A DNA stretch of 64,000 bases from CAVTWH01 sp963738365 (GCA_963738365.1 CAVTWH010000010.1:496001-560000); one strand, 5' to 3'; shown: positions 24,087 to 33,090, counted from the first letter of the stretch. A program made the numbers and translations. Notes: a model not told the origin generated them from the sequence alone.

Positions 24087-26650
24087 TACCGGTGACCTGG
24101 ACAGCCGGGCAGCAGCTGGCGCTACGCCAGCTGCTGGACATGGTCGCCGCCCGCCCCGGGGCGATCGAGGTCATCGACGTCATTGCGCCGGGCAGACCTG
24201 GCGTCACGATGCGGATCGACCTGTCCTTGAATTTGGGGGATGTCGTACATGCCCCCGGCGGGGTGCGGGTCCGCACCCGGGAGCGATTCCTTATCGATGT
24301 CGGGGTCCACTTCCCGTACGCGCCGCCGTCGGTGTCGGTACGGCACCAGCGGTGGGCTGAGGCACACCACGTGCAGTGGGGACGCCACCTGTGCCTGTAT
24401 GCGGCACCGTCGATCGAGTGGCAGCCCGGCGACGGGATGCGCGGCCTGATCGAGCGCCTGCTGCTGTGGGTGGAGAAGGCCGCCATCGGTCAGTTGGACC
24501 CAGACGACCGACCGCGCCACCCACCGGTGGCGTATGCCAGCGGCGCCGACGAGCTGATGGTAATTCGGGCCGACCTCGGTGATCGTGTGCCGTGGTCGGC
24601 GCCCGGCCGCATCGGGCCGGTCTACCTGGTGGCCGTCTGCGAGCAGCGCGACGACCGGCTCGACGTGGTCGACTGGCAGACGCCGCAGGAGTTCGCGCTG
24701 CGGGGCTCCCAGCCGCACCGGCGACAAGACGATGGTGCCGTCGTGGTTGGCGCCGCAGCCGTGGTTGTAGACGCCGAACCCTTCTTCGAGTACCCGTCCC
24801 GAGCAAGCCAGCTGGTAGCTGGACTTCACGGCGCCGGTGTTGACCACGAGACGTTCATGGAACTGGTGGCCGCCGTCGCCGCCACCAACGCCGTGATCGA
24901 CGCCGCGACGGTCGGCTCGACCCCACTGATCGTCGTCGTCGGCACACCGAGCCGGCACCTCGGATACGGGCCACGCTTGGCGCACCTCGTGGCCTGGCGC
25001 ATGGATAGCTTCACCGAGCAGGTCGCGCAGCTATTGACCGAAGTCGACGCACTCGACCTTCCCGACCTGCGGACGAGAGTCCTAGAGCTGGGCCAGTCCT
25101 GGTTCAATCTCGCCACGACCGAATGGCTCCGGGTCCTCGAAGACCGGCCCGAAGTCACGGTCCGTCGGGACCACGTCAGCCCAGCCGCATGGCTGACCGG
25201 CAAACGGATTCTCATCCTCGGGTGCGGCGCGCTCGGCGGCCCAGTCGCCGATTCCTGTGTCCGCGCCCACGCCGCGTCCATCGTCCTCGTGGACAACGGC
25301 ATAGTCACGCCAGGCATCCTCGTCCGCCAGCAGTACACAGATGCCGACATCGGCACAGCCAAAGCGATAGCCCTCGCGGATCGGCTCCGAGGCGTGTACC
25401 CCACGACCGCAGTGCACGGAATGGTCCGCGACGCGGTCTCGATGTTCATCGGCCCAGACGCCACGGTCCCCGACGTCGACCTCATCATCGATGCGACCGC
25501 CGACATCGGGGTCCGCGCCGCTATCGAGATCGCCCGCTCCCGCAGCCGTGTCACCTGGCCACCGATCGTGACCATGCTGATCGGCCACCAGGCCCGGCAC
25601 GGGCTGGTGGCGCTCGCCAGACCGGAAGCCACCGGCGCGTCGCACGACATCTTCCGCCGGTTCGGCCTGGCGATCAACGGTCCACACCGCGTGGCGTTCG
25701 CGGACGTGGCCGACGACTTCTACCCCGACCTGCCGCGAACTGCGACCTTCCAGCCCGAGCCCGGCTGCTCGACACCCACTTTCATCGGCTCCGCCACGGA
25801 GGTCACTGCACTCGCGGCCACCATGATGAGCGCGGCTCTAGACTCCCTCACCGCGCCCACCGACGTGACACCACACGCGTCACAACAACCGATGGCGGTT
25901 GCTGCTGTGCGTCTTGACACCCGTGACGACCACCCAAGCGTTGGCCGGGGCGCAGCCTGGCTCGGCTGGCCCAACGACACCGTGGTCACCGAGGAACGCG
26001 ACCACATGCAGGTGCGGATCTCCGCGACCGCGATGGCCGAGATGCGGGCCGAAACACGTCGCGGCGCCCGGGTCCGCGGAGACCGCATCGAGACTGGCGG
26101 CATGCTCGTCGGTGCGCTCGACGAAGCTGCGATGTGCATCTACATCGACACTGCGTGCGGGCCACCACCCGACAGCCGCCTGTCAGACCTGCACTTCGAA
26201 CACGGTACCGAAGGCGCCCAACACCTCATCGACCACCACCTCAAACGCAGCCGCGGCACCAGCGGCTTCATCGGCATGTGGCACACCCACCCATACGGGA
26301 TCGCAGCACCGAGCCCGACCGACCGAGCCGGCATGGCTGAACTCGTCACTCCGATCACCGGTGGCCCGACCCAAGCCCTGATGCTCATCCTCGGTGGGGA
26401 CAAGAACACCTGGACTGCCTGGCGAAGCGACGCGAGCCCACCACAACCGCCCAACCTCTACGCCACGCTTGTCCGCCGCGCCGCTGTCGGGCCCAACCAG
26501 ACACGAGTGCCGGCACCGCAGGGCTTGAACTACCACCCCGGCGGGTACCGCCAGTCGCTGCCCACTGCGAGAACCGCAACTCCGCGCCGACGACGGTGGC
26601 GACCATGGAAGCGCCGCCCAGCCGCGCCGCGAAAGGTTGATCCACAATGA
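24083..26650 (+). CDS. Fused E2-E1-JAB ubiquitin-like conjugation/deconjugation protein
   Basis: 855 residues. Domain 1 (about 1-140) is an E2/UBC-like fold: FPYAPPSV followed by HVQWGRHLCLY with candidate active cysteine C104 and IEWQPGDGMRGLIERLL. A ~220-residue linker domain follows. Domain 3 (about 370-590) is a ThiF/E1 adenylating domain: LGCGALGG (379-386), D404, R415, and candidate thioester cysteine C562 in EPGCSTPTFIGS. Domain 4 (about 640-800) is a JAB/MPN+ protease with E670 and the full JAMM motif H734-T-H736...S744-P-T-D747. GTG start overlaps the MBL stop (GTGA) and the stop overlaps the patatin start (ATGA). It probably attaches and removes a C-terminal modifier or a partner protein; no Ubl is visible. 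Confidence 0.88.
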   Translation: MIPVTWTAGQQLALRQLLDMVAARPGAIEVIDVIAPGRPGVTMRIDLSLNLGDVVHAPGGVRVRTRERFLIDVGVHFPYAPPSVSVRHQRWAEAHHVQWGRHLCLYAAPSIEWQPGDGMRGLIERLLLWVEKAAIGQLDPDDRPRHPPVAYASGADELMVIRADLGDRVPWSAPGRIGPVYLVAVCEQRDDRLDVVDWQTPQEFALRGSQPHRRQDDGAVVVGAAAVVVDAEPFFEYPSRASQLVAGLHGAGVDHETFMELVAAVAATNAVIDAATVGSTPLIVVVGTPSRHLGYGPRLAHLVAWRMDSFTEQVAQLLTEVDALDLPDLRTRVLELGQSWFNLATTEWLRVLEDRPEVTVRRDHVSPAAWLTGKRILILGCGALGGPVADSCVRAHAASIVLVDNGIVTPGILVRQQYTDADIGTAKAIALADRLRGVYPTTAVHGMVRDAVSMFIGPDATVPDVDLIIDATADIGVRAAIEIARSRSRVTWPPIVTMLIGHQARHGLVALARPEATGASHDIFRRFGLAINGPHRVAFADVADDFYPDLPRTATFQPEPGCSTPTFIGSATEVTALAATMMSAALDSLTAPTDVTPHASQQPMAVAAVRLDTRDDHPSVGRGAAWLGWPNDTVVTEERDHMQVRISATAMAEMRAETRRGARVRGDRIETGGMLVGALDEAAMCIYIDTACGPPPDSRLSDLHFEHGTEGAQHLIDHHLKRSRGTSGFIGMWHTHPYGIAAPSPTDRAGMAELVTPITGGPTQALMLILGGDKNTWTAWRSDASPPQPPNLYATLVRRAAVGPNQTRVPAPQGLNYHPGGYRQSLPTARTATPRRRRWRPWKRRPAAPRKVDPQ

Positions 26651-27735
26651 CCGCACCGCGTATCGGCCTGGCCATCTCCGGCGGTGGGTTCCGCGCGACC
26701 GCGTTCGGGCTCGGCTGCCTCCGCGCACTCCACGACCGCGGAGTCCTTGACAACGTCACCGTCGTATCAGGCATCAGTGGTGGCAGCCTCGCCGCAGCGC
26801 TCTGGGCCTACGGACCCGCCCGCTTCGACGACTTTGACGCGCAAACCGTCGACCTGCTCCACCGAGGCATCCAGCTCGATATCACCCGCCGCGCGCTGGC
26901 CCCGACGGCAATCAGCCGCAACCTAACCGCCGTTGTCACCTCCGCGATGCCAAAGCCACTCAGCGGCCAGCGGACCGCTAACCGTACCGATGCGCTGCGC
27001 GACACCCTCGCCAAGCTCTCGTTCGGTGACACCCTCGTCAACCAGGTCACCCATCCCGGGCTCGCCACCGTCATAAGCGCCACCGATCTGATCACCACCC
27101 GCGCCGTCCGGTTCGGCAGTCAGAACAGCTCCTGCTCTGCCCACGGAACGATCACAGAACCCATCACCGTCGCCCAAGCCGTCGCCGCCAGCGCCGCCTA
27201 CCCGCTCCTGCTCCCCGCCGTCGAACGAACCTTCACCTTCACCCGAACCCGAGCCGGCACCACAACCACCGCCACCCATCCAGTCGCACTCACCGACGGC
27301 GGGGTATACGACAACCTCGGCCTCACCGTCCTCGAGCCAGGGCGCTCACCCGCCTACACCGACCACGTCTACGACCTCGACTACATCATCGCCTGCGATG
27401 CCGGAACCGGAACACCGAACCCTGCATCGGCCCGGTTCCTACCCACACGGCTGCTCCGCTCCTTCGCCATCACCTACCGCAAGACACAGGACGCCGGACG
27501 AGGCCGCCTACACGAAGCCGCACGCACTGGCCAACTCCGCGGCTTCGTCCACAGCTACCTCGGCATGCCCGACCACCGCCTACCAATCCCGGTACCTGAC
27601 CTCATCCCCTACGACCGCGTCCGGCCCTACGGCACCAACTTCAAAGCCATGAGCCAGGACGACCTCCACGCCATCAGCACCAGAGGTGAACAACTGACAC
27701 GAACACTCATCTCCTTCTATTGCCCAAGCATCTAG
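26647..27735 (+). CDS. Patatin-like phospholipase
   Basis: 362 residues. The glycine-rich oxyanion element (SGGGFRATAFGLG, 11-23), the nucleophile elbow G42-I-S44-G-G46, and the catalytic aspartate in DGG (217-219) are all present. The ATG overlaps the E2-E1-JAB stop by four bases (ATGA), so the protein is made with it. Patatin phospholipases are membrane-destroying effectors in CBASS and other anti-phage systems, which suggests that this one is controlled by the upstream modification system. There is no signal peptide; the protein should be cytoplasmic. Confidence 0.9.
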   Translation: MTAPRIGLAISGGGFRATAFGLGCLRALHDRGVLDNVTVVSGISGGSLAAALWAYGPARFDDFDAQTVDLLHRGIQLDITRRALAPTAISRNLTAVVTSAMPKPLSGQRTANRTDALRDTLAKLSFGDTLVNQVTHPGLATVISATDLITTRAVRFGSQNSSCSAHGTITEPITVAQAVAASAAYPLLLPAVERTFTFTRTRAGTTTTATHPVALTDGGVYDNLGLTVLEPGRSPAYTDHVYDLDYIIACDAGTGTPNPASARFLPTRLLRSFAITYRKTQDAGRGRLHEAARTGQLRGFVHSYLGMPDHRLPIPVPDLIPYDRVRPYGTNFKAMSQDDLHAISTRGEQLTRTLISFYCPSI

Positions 27736-27909
27736 CTACTTCGACCTGAAAAGTAGGTCTCCGCTGGAGGCCCGTAACAGACCACAACGCCGGCGCAGAT
27801 ACATCGACCGACGTCGACCGACGGCCACGTCCACGGTGATGGTGTAGAAGACGATCACCGGAAGATCCGGGTTGATCTTACGCGGACCCTCAACCACCTG
27901 GCCGACCTC

Positions 27910-28386
27910 TCAGGCCCGTGGTCGCCTGGTTGTCCGTTGCTGTCGAAGGGCGGGTAGCGGCGGGATATGACTGGGCCGAGATGCGATGATCACGTCGGTG
28001 ATGTTGGGCAGCCCGAGCAACGCGTTCCTTGTCGTTCCGTGCTCCTGGACTGAGACGGACTCGTCGTAGACGAACACCGCCATCTTTCGGTACGGACCGT
28101 TGTCGCTGAGGTAGGCGACGTAGTCCTCGAAGATTTCCTTCTCGTGGACCTTGAAGTCGGCGGCCTTACGCGCGTATTTGACCTCGATGAGCAGGCCGAG
28201 CGATGGGATTGCCAAGTCCGCCCGGTAAGTGCTGTGCCCGATCTTGCGCAGGGTTTCCTCCTCGATGAGGTCGTCGAAGACTGGGCGGAGCATGATCCAG
28301 ATGATGTTCTGGATCTCGCGTTCTGAGGTGATACGCCACTCGATTTGGTGTTCGAGGTGGTCGCCGACCAGGTTAGGCTCGTCCAA
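27910..28386 (-). CDS. PD-(D/E)XK nuclease-like protein, probably 5'-truncated
   Basis: 158 residues. The core motif is complete: YRADLAIPSLGLLIEVKYAR with D57, E68 and K70, flanked by a helix EREIQNIIWIMLRPVF. The family I would place it in (DpnII/MboI-like C-terminal nuclease domain of abortive-infection-type proteins) is normally longer at the N-terminus. Here the frame opens at a TTG shortly after an in-frame TGA, with no ribosome binding site. It is convergent with the patatin gene and may be a remnant of another defence gene. Confidence 0.65.
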   Translation of the reverse strand: MDEPNLVGDHLEHQIEWRITSEREIQNIIWIMLRPVFDDLIEEETLRKIGHSTYRADLAIPSLGLLIEVKYARKAADFKVHEKEIFEDYVAYLSDNGPYRKMAVFVYDESVSVQEHGTTRNALLGLPNITDVIIASRPSHIPPLPALRQQRTTRRPRA

Positions 28387-28788
28387 CCAGAAACCTAGGC
28401 CGCCCGTCCAGCATCACCCGGGACGCTTTGGTCAAGCATCAGCTGGGACTCGACAACGCATCCCCACACGCACCCCGACACACGCACCCCGGAACACGCA
28501 TCGCCGCCTGCATCCCGGCCCTGCACCCGCTGTCCGTTTTCCCATGCTTACGCCGGAATCTTCGCCGGCCGAGCGTCGAGGCTGGGCGCGTTCGGCCCGC
28601 AGCGCCACGCTCGACCGCTCGAAGCGGTCATACGACTTGCCGGGATCCCTCGTAGATCGACCTGTGTCCCACCTGGGAGCCAAACGCAGAAGATGCCCGA
28701 TTCTCACTCGGTCAACTCACAAGGTTTTCCACGAAACGCGGTTTTGCCCATGACTGCTAAGCACAGAATCTGTGGCAAACTTTGACCC
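28387..28788. other. 400-bp intergenic stretch between divergent defence-like genes
   Basis: No gene supported. It holds the AbiEi promoter/operator region at its right end. The lost N-terminus of the nuclease is not found here in any frame, so that part was deleted rather than shifted. Confidence 0.4.
28762..28774. promoter_or_regulatory. Palindrome CACAGAATCTGTG before the AbiEi gene
   Basis: Five-base arms CACAG/CTGTG around AAT, ending 14 bp before the ATG at 28789 and overlapping the expected -10 region. AbiEi-type antitoxins repress their own operon by binding inverted repeats, so this is a reasonable operator candidate. Confidence 0.45.
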
Positions 28789-29877
28789 ATGACGCCACAC
28801 ACCGAGCAGGAGTTGCTGGCTGTCGCCTTCGCAAGGCTATCCGACCTGCTCACCGACGACGACACGAAGCTCAGCGAACGCTCCTTCGATGACGACACCG
28901 GCCACGACGCCGTATGGGACATCCAAGCGGCCAACTTCCACTGCTCACTGGTAGTCCAGGCATTCAGACGCTTCATGCCTCGAGACATCGACCGTGTGCT
29001 CGGTGGCAACCTCCGACTGGCGCGCAAGGTGATTCGCGAGCCCATCCTCGTCGTCGCGCCCTGGCTCAGCCCGCGATCCAGGGAGATCCTCCAAGAGAAC
29101 GGTCTGAACTACCTCGACCTCACCGGCAACGTCCGGCTGCGTATTCCGCGCCCCTCGATCTATATTCTGCTCGACGGCGCCCAGCAGGATCCGAGTCCAC
29201 CCGCCAAACCTCCCGTACGGCTGCAAGGTTCCAGCATCAACGCCTTGGTCAGAGTTCTCGCCGACTTTCAGCCCCCGTACCGGCTGGTGGACCTATCGGC
29301 CGCCAGCGGCCTCAGCAACGGCTACGTTTCGCGCGCTCTCGAGGCGCTGGTCGACGAGAGACTCATCGAGCGGGACCCGCGCAGCAAGACTGTCACCGAT
29401 GTCGACTGGCAGCGCTTGCTGAGAGCCCGCGCCGAGAACTACAACCTCACTAAGAGCAACCGTAGCCGGAACTACATTGCCCGCACCGGCGTTCAGCCAC
29501 TGCTACGCGCCCTCGGCACGTCCACCGAAGACCAGGCGCTAGTCACCGGATCGTTCGCTGCCAGCACCTACGTGCAGGTCGCCGCGCCAACCCAACTGGC
29601 CCTCTACGTACCCAACTTCGAGGCGGTCGCTCAGCGCTACGACCTGATACCCACCAACCAAGGTGCAAACGTCGTCCTGCTCATCGCGGCCGACCCTTCA
29701 CAACTGACTCGCGCCCAGATGCACGACGACGGGACCTTCCACGTCGGGGTTTCCCAGCTCGCTCAGGACTGCTTGTCGGGTAACGGCCGCCTCCCCGAAG
29801 AAGGGGACGCACTACTCGAATGGATGGCAGCCAACCTTCCGGCATGGCGCCAAGACCGCCTTCCGCAACGGTTGTAG
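28789..29877 (+). CDS. AbiEi-type antitoxin/transcriptional regulator
   Basis: 362 residues. An N-terminal ~150-residue domain precedes a winged helix-turn-helix (about 164-200: FQPPYRLVDLSAASGLSNGY, then VSRALEALVDERLI). The C-terminal domain carries VTGSFAASTYVQVAAPTQLA, as in the AbiEi_1/type IV antitoxin group. The immediately following gene begins like an AbiEii nucleotidyltransferase and is cut off by IS21 after 37 codons, so this antitoxin has lost its toxin. The reading frame is intact. Assignment rests on the paired context as well as the domain pattern. Confidence 0.75.
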   Translation: MTPHTEQELLAVAFARLSDLLTDDDTKLSERSFDDDTGHDAVWDIQAANFHCSLVVQAFRRFMPRDIDRVLGGNLRLARKVIREPILVVAPWLSPRSREILQENGLNYLDLTGNVRLRIPRPSIYILLDGAQQDPSPPAKPPVRLQGSSINALVRVLADFQPPYRLVDLSAASGLSNGYVSRALEALVDERLIERDPRSKTVTDVDWQRLLRARAENYNLTKSNRSRNYIARTGVQPLLRALGTSTEDQALVTGSFAASTYVQVAAPTQLALYVPNFEAVAQRYDLIPTNQGANVVLLIAADPSQLTRAQMHDDGTFHVGVSQLAQDCLSGNGRLPEEGDALLEWMAANLPAWRQDRLPQRL

Positions 29878-29886
29878 CGTCGCAAA

Positions 29887-29997
29887 ATGACCACGCCCGA
29901 CTCCCTGATCTATGTCGCCGCGAGGCGAGTCCTGCTTGACGCGCTGGATGCCCTTGGTGACCACCGCGGTGCCGTCGTCCTCGTGGGGGCCCAAGCC
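29887..29997 (+). pseudogene. AbiEii-type nucleotidyltransferase toxin, truncated by IS21
   Basis: From ATG 29887 the product reads MTTPDSLIYVAARRVLLDAL then DALGDHRGAVVLVGAQA, the usual N-terminus of AbiEii nucleotidyltransferases just before the GS...D catalytic loop. At 29998 the sequence becomes the left end of the IS21-family element. The sequence beyond the right end (32535 on) does not continue the toxin in an obvious way and shows no target duplication, so more than a simple insertion occurred. Confidence 0.75.
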
Positions 29998-30127
29998 TGT
30001 CGGCGGCCAGTGAATACTCCCCATAGGCGGCCATTTACCGCCCCGCTGGTGGCCAGGGATCTCCCCGTGGACGGCCAGTTATCTCCCCGCCAGTCAAGAT
30101 CGTCTGCTGGTCGGCGAGAGTCGGCCG

Positions 30128-31630
30128 GTGAAGCGCGGCAGGGAGATCATGGAAATCTTGGAGGCGTACGACCTCACGGGTAGTTACCGTGCGGCGGCGG
30201 AGTTGGCCGGGTGTGATCATCACACGGTTGCCCGGTATGTGAAGTTGCGCGAGAAGGGTGAGAGTCCGCAGGCGCGTGAGCATCGGGCTCGTCCGGTGGA
30301 CGAGTTCGTGGGCAAGATCGAGGAGTTGGTGGCCCGGTCGCAGGGTCGGGTGCGGGCGGATGTGGTGCACCGGCGGATCACCGCGATGGGGTTCACTGGT
30401 GGTGAGCGCACCACCCGCCGGGTGGTCGCCGAGGTGAAGGGCCGCTTCGCGGCGGGCCGGCGGCGGGTGTTCCGGCCGTGGATCCCGGAGCCCGGGCTGT
30501 GGTTGCAGTTCGACTGGGGTGAGGGTCCGCGTATCGGCGGACGCCGGACCTCGTTGTGGTGCGCGTGGCTGTCCTGGTCACGGTTCCGGGTGGTGATCCC
30601 GACCTTCGACAAGACGTTGCCGACGGTGGTGTCCTGTCTGGACGCCACGCTGCGCCGGATCGGTGGGGTGCCGGCGTATGCGTTGACCGACAACGAGAAG
30701 ACCGTCACGGTCGAACACGTCGCGGACATTGCGGTGCGCAACCCGGAGATCGTTGAGGTGGGCCGGCACTACGGGATGAGCATCCGCACGTGTGTGCCGG
30801 CTGATCCGCAGTCCAAGGGCGGTTCGGAGAACACGGTAAAGATCGCGAAGGCGGATCTGGTGCCCACAAGCGCGAATCTGTTGGAGGAGTACCGCACGTT
30901 CGGCGACCTGGAGGCGGCCTGCCGGCAGTTCACCGATGAGGTCAACGCCCGGCTGCACCGGGAGACCCGCCGCCGCCCGGTTGACGCTCTGGCCGAGGAG
31001 CGGCAGCGGCTGCATCCGCTGCCGGACAGGGCATTCACGGTTGCGTTCGGCACCACCCGCCGGGTCAACTGGGACGCCACGATCTCGGTGGAAGGGGTGC
31101 GTTACTCGGTTCCGCACCAGCTCGTGGACAGCCGGGTCTGGGCCCGCTTCCACGGCGACGAACTCATCGTCACCGCCGTCGCCGACACCGGCCCGACAGA
31201 GGTGGCCCGCCACCCACGCTCAACGCCAGGCCGGCCCTCGATCCTGGACGCCCACTATCCCGACCGGGCCAGCAAGGACGGCGACCGCACCCCACGGGCA
31301 CACACCGCCGCCGAGGCAACGTTCCTGGCCCTCGGGCCGGGGGCGGCGGCGTGGCTGGTCGAGGCCGCCGCAGCGGGAACACGCGGGGTGCGCCGCAAGA
31401 TGGCCGAGGCCGTCGCCCTGGCCAAGCTGCACGGCGCCGAGGCCACCGACCGGGCGTTGGGCGCCGCCGCGCTGGCAGGCCGCTTTGCCGACAACGACCT
31501 CATCCGCATCCTCGCCCACCAGGCCACCGGCGGCGATGGGGAGACCACCCGGGCCAGCGAAGCCCACAGCCTGCAACCCGGCACCGCCGCCTGGGCCACC
31601 TTCGGCACCGCCAGCAAGGAGAGCATGTGA
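30128..31630 (+). CDS. istA: IS21-family transposase IstA
   Basis: 500 residues. N-terminal helix-turn-helix (SYRAAAELAGCDHHTVARYV), then an rve/DDE integrase core with the acidic triad visible in QFDWGEGP, ALTDNEKT and SKGGSENTVK, and a C-terminal Mu-type beta domain. Start at GTG 30128. The TGA stop overlaps the istB ATG by one base, the usual coupled arrangement. The reading frame is intact, so the element may still be active. Confidence 0.95.
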   Translation: MKRGREIMEILEAYDLTGSYRAAAELAGCDHHTVARYVKLREKGESPQAREHRARPVDEFVGKIEELVARSQGRVRADVVHRRITAMGFTGGERTTRRVVAEVKGRFAAGRRRVFRPWIPEPGLWLQFDWGEGPRIGGRRTSLWCAWLSWSRFRVVIPTFDKTLPTVVSCLDATLRRIGGVPAYALTDNEKTVTVEHVADIAVRNPEIVEVGRHYGMSIRTCVPADPQSKGGSENTVKIAKADLVPTSANLLEEYRTFGDLEAACRQFTDEVNARLHRETRRRPVDALAEERQRLHPLPDRAFTVAFGTTRRVNWDATISVEGVRYSVPHQLVDSRVWARFHGDELIVTAVADTGPTEVARHPRSTPGRPSILDAHYPDRASKDGDRTPRAHTAAEATFLALGPGAAAWLVEAAAAGTRGVRRKMAEAVALAKLHGAEATDRALGAAALAGRFADNDLIRILAHQATGGDGETTRASEAHSLQPGTAAWATFGTASKESM

Positions 31631-32421
31631 TGGCCACCGCGATCCGCGCCGTCAACGGACCCGCCGGTGATCCCCTCGCCGAGGCGATCGAGTTGACCCG
31701 CCGGCTGAAACTGCCCCACATCCGCCGCGCCATGGCCGACCTGGTCCCCACCGCCAAAGCCCAACGCTGGGACCCCGCCGAAGTCATCCGGGTCCTCCTC
31801 GCCGAGGAAGCCGCCGGCCGCGACCAAGCCAACCTGCGCACCCGACGCAAACGAGCCGCCTTCCCCGCCGGCAAAACCTTCGGCGACTGGGACGAGACCG
31901 CCTCCTCCATCCCCCGACCCACCCAGGACGCGTTGAAAACGCTGGAATGGGTGCACCGCAAGGAAAACCTGTCCATCTGCGGCCCATCCGGCACCGGCAA
32001 AAGCCACTACTGCGAAGCCCTCGGTCAGGCCGCCGTCGAAGCCGGCATGACCGTTGCCTGGTTCACCATCGAAGACCTCGGCATCCTCGTCCGCCGTCAC
32101 CGCGTCGACGACTCCGTCGCCCGCGCCATGACCCGACTCCTCAGAACCGACCTGATCATCGTCGACGACATCGGACTACTACCCGTCTCACCGGACGCCG
32201 CCGAAGGCTTCTACCGCCTCGTCGACGCCGCCTACGAACGTCGAAGCCTCGCCGTCAGCTCGAACCTGCACCCGTCCGGCTTCGACGAAATCATGCCCAA
32301 AACCCTGGCCACCGCCACCGTCGACCGACTCCTGCACCACGCCCACGTCGTCGTCACAACCGGTGACAGCTTCCGACTCAACCAAGCCACCACCGGCAAG
32401 GGAGTGAGACCACTGAACTGA
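31630..32421 (+). CDS. istB: IS21 helper ATPase IstB
   Basis: 263 residues from ATG 31630. DnaC-like AAA+ ATPase with Walker A GPSGTGKSH and Walker B LIIVDDIG, followed by the sensor-1 region SLAVSSNLHPSGFDEIM. It loads and regulates IstA at target sites. It overlaps istA by one base. The longer upstream frame lies within istA and is not used. Confidence 0.95.
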   Translation: MATAIRAVNGPAGDPLAEAIELTRRLKLPHIRRAMADLVPTAKAQRWDPAEVIRVLLAEEAAGRDQANLRTRRKRAAFPAGKTFGDWDETASSIPRPTQDALKTLEWVHRKENLSICGPSGTGKSHYCEALGQAAVEAGMTVAWFTIEDLGILVRRHRVDDSVARAMTRLLRTDLIIVDDIGLLPVSPDAAEGFYRLVDAAYERRSLAVSSNLHPSGFDEIMPKTLATATVDRLLHHAHVVVTTGDSFRLNQATTGKGVRPLN

Positions 32422-32534
32422 CCCGAGTACCACCCACCGCGGGGAAATAACTGGCCGCGAGTGGGGAGAACCCACAGGCCGCCAGCGGGGACAACTACTG
32501 GCCGCCTACGGGGAGAACCAACTGACCGTTGACA

Positions 32535-32811
32535 CTTTCTCGGCGGAATCGACCACATGGTGCCACTGCGAGTTCCGGGCATGATCGCCGATATCGTCAC
32601 CGGCCGCGCACCGGCCACAGATCCCCGCCTCTAGCCACTGGTGTCATGCACGCCCTGAGACAGATGTGTCACCCATGTCCTGAGCCCCGACAAAACTTGA
32701 TCATCCTTGCCCTCGATCATCCTTCGCCACCCCCGTCCCTGACGACTGCTGTACAGATCAACGTTCACGGTCTCCCTGGCAGCCTGTTTACAACTGTCAT
32801 ACAGTGGGGTT
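32535..32811. other. Intergenic remnant between IS21 and the toxin-antitoxin pair
   Basis: No complete gene. A short frame ending at 32634 (GGIDHMVPLRVPGMIADIVT) has coding-like composition and may be the tail of a deleted gene, but I cannot assign it. The right end holds the promoter of the toxin-antitoxin remnant. Confidence 0.35.
32793..32805. promoter_or_regulatory. Palindrome ACTGTCATACAGT in the TA promoter
   Basis: Five-base arms around CAT, placed six bases before the start at 32812 and just after a TTTACA -35-like box (32787-32792), overlapping the CATACAGT -10-like region. This is where a ribbon-helix-helix antitoxin would bind to repress its own operon. Confidence 0.5.
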
Positions 32812-33090
32812 ATGCCTGAGGAGGTCTACGGATTCACGGAGCGCACCTACACCCGGCTGGCTGAAGCCGGGGTGGCGCCGTTGTCCGTGCTGGATGTGCT
32901 GTACGCGGGTCGTACGGTGCGTCGGCATATCGGTTCCTCCTTGCAGATCGCCGGGCGTGACCGGGCCGGCGTCTGACTGGCTGTGGCCCTCATCGAAGGG
33001 GCCGATGACGAGTATGTCGTCACCTCAGCGAGGTATCTGGACGACGAGGAGATCGCCGTGGTCGCACGGCTGCTGGGAGGTCAGCGATGA
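32812..33090 (+). pseudogene. Small putative toxin with premature TGA stop
   Basis: Starts at ATG 32812 (MPEEVYGFTERTYTRLAEAG). A TGA at 32974-32976 interrupts it after 54 codons; the same frame then continues LAVALIEGADDEYVVTSARY up to a TGA at 33088-33090 that overlaps the antitoxin ATG. The stop most simply derives from a TGG tryptophan codon (GVWLAVALIEG). Size, order and overlap with an RHH protein suggest a toxin of a type II pair. It is inactive unless TGA is read through. Confidence 0.65.

Larger units (their letters stand above)
29998..32534 (+). mobile_element. IS21-family insertion sequence with istA and istB
   Basis: 2537 bp. Ends begin TGT (left) and finish ACA (right). Each end carries about four ~22-bp terminal repeats of the form GGCGGCCAGTnn...CTCCCC (left 29998-30095; right 32435-32534, inverted), typical of IS21 multiple terminal repeats. 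It contains intact istA and istB. Flanking bases (AAGCC left; CTTTC right) show no target duplication, which suggests later recombination or deletion at one side. Confidence 0.88.

Noticed and set aside
22600..27735. Type II CBASS locus
   Set aside because: E1/E2, JAB and patatin are present, but no CD-NTase (G[G/S]x9-13[D/E]h[D/E]) is seen in any frame between 21 and 28.5 kb, and the E2, E1 and JAB parts are fused differently from Cap2/Cap3.
22600..29900. A ubiquitin-like modifier gene
   Set aside because: No small frame with a beta-grasp pattern and a C-terminal diglycine adjoins the E2-E1-JAB gene.
29998..32534. IS21 as the cause of the island
   Set aside because: It carries only istA/istB and its ends do not coincide with the tRNA repeats; it is a passenger.
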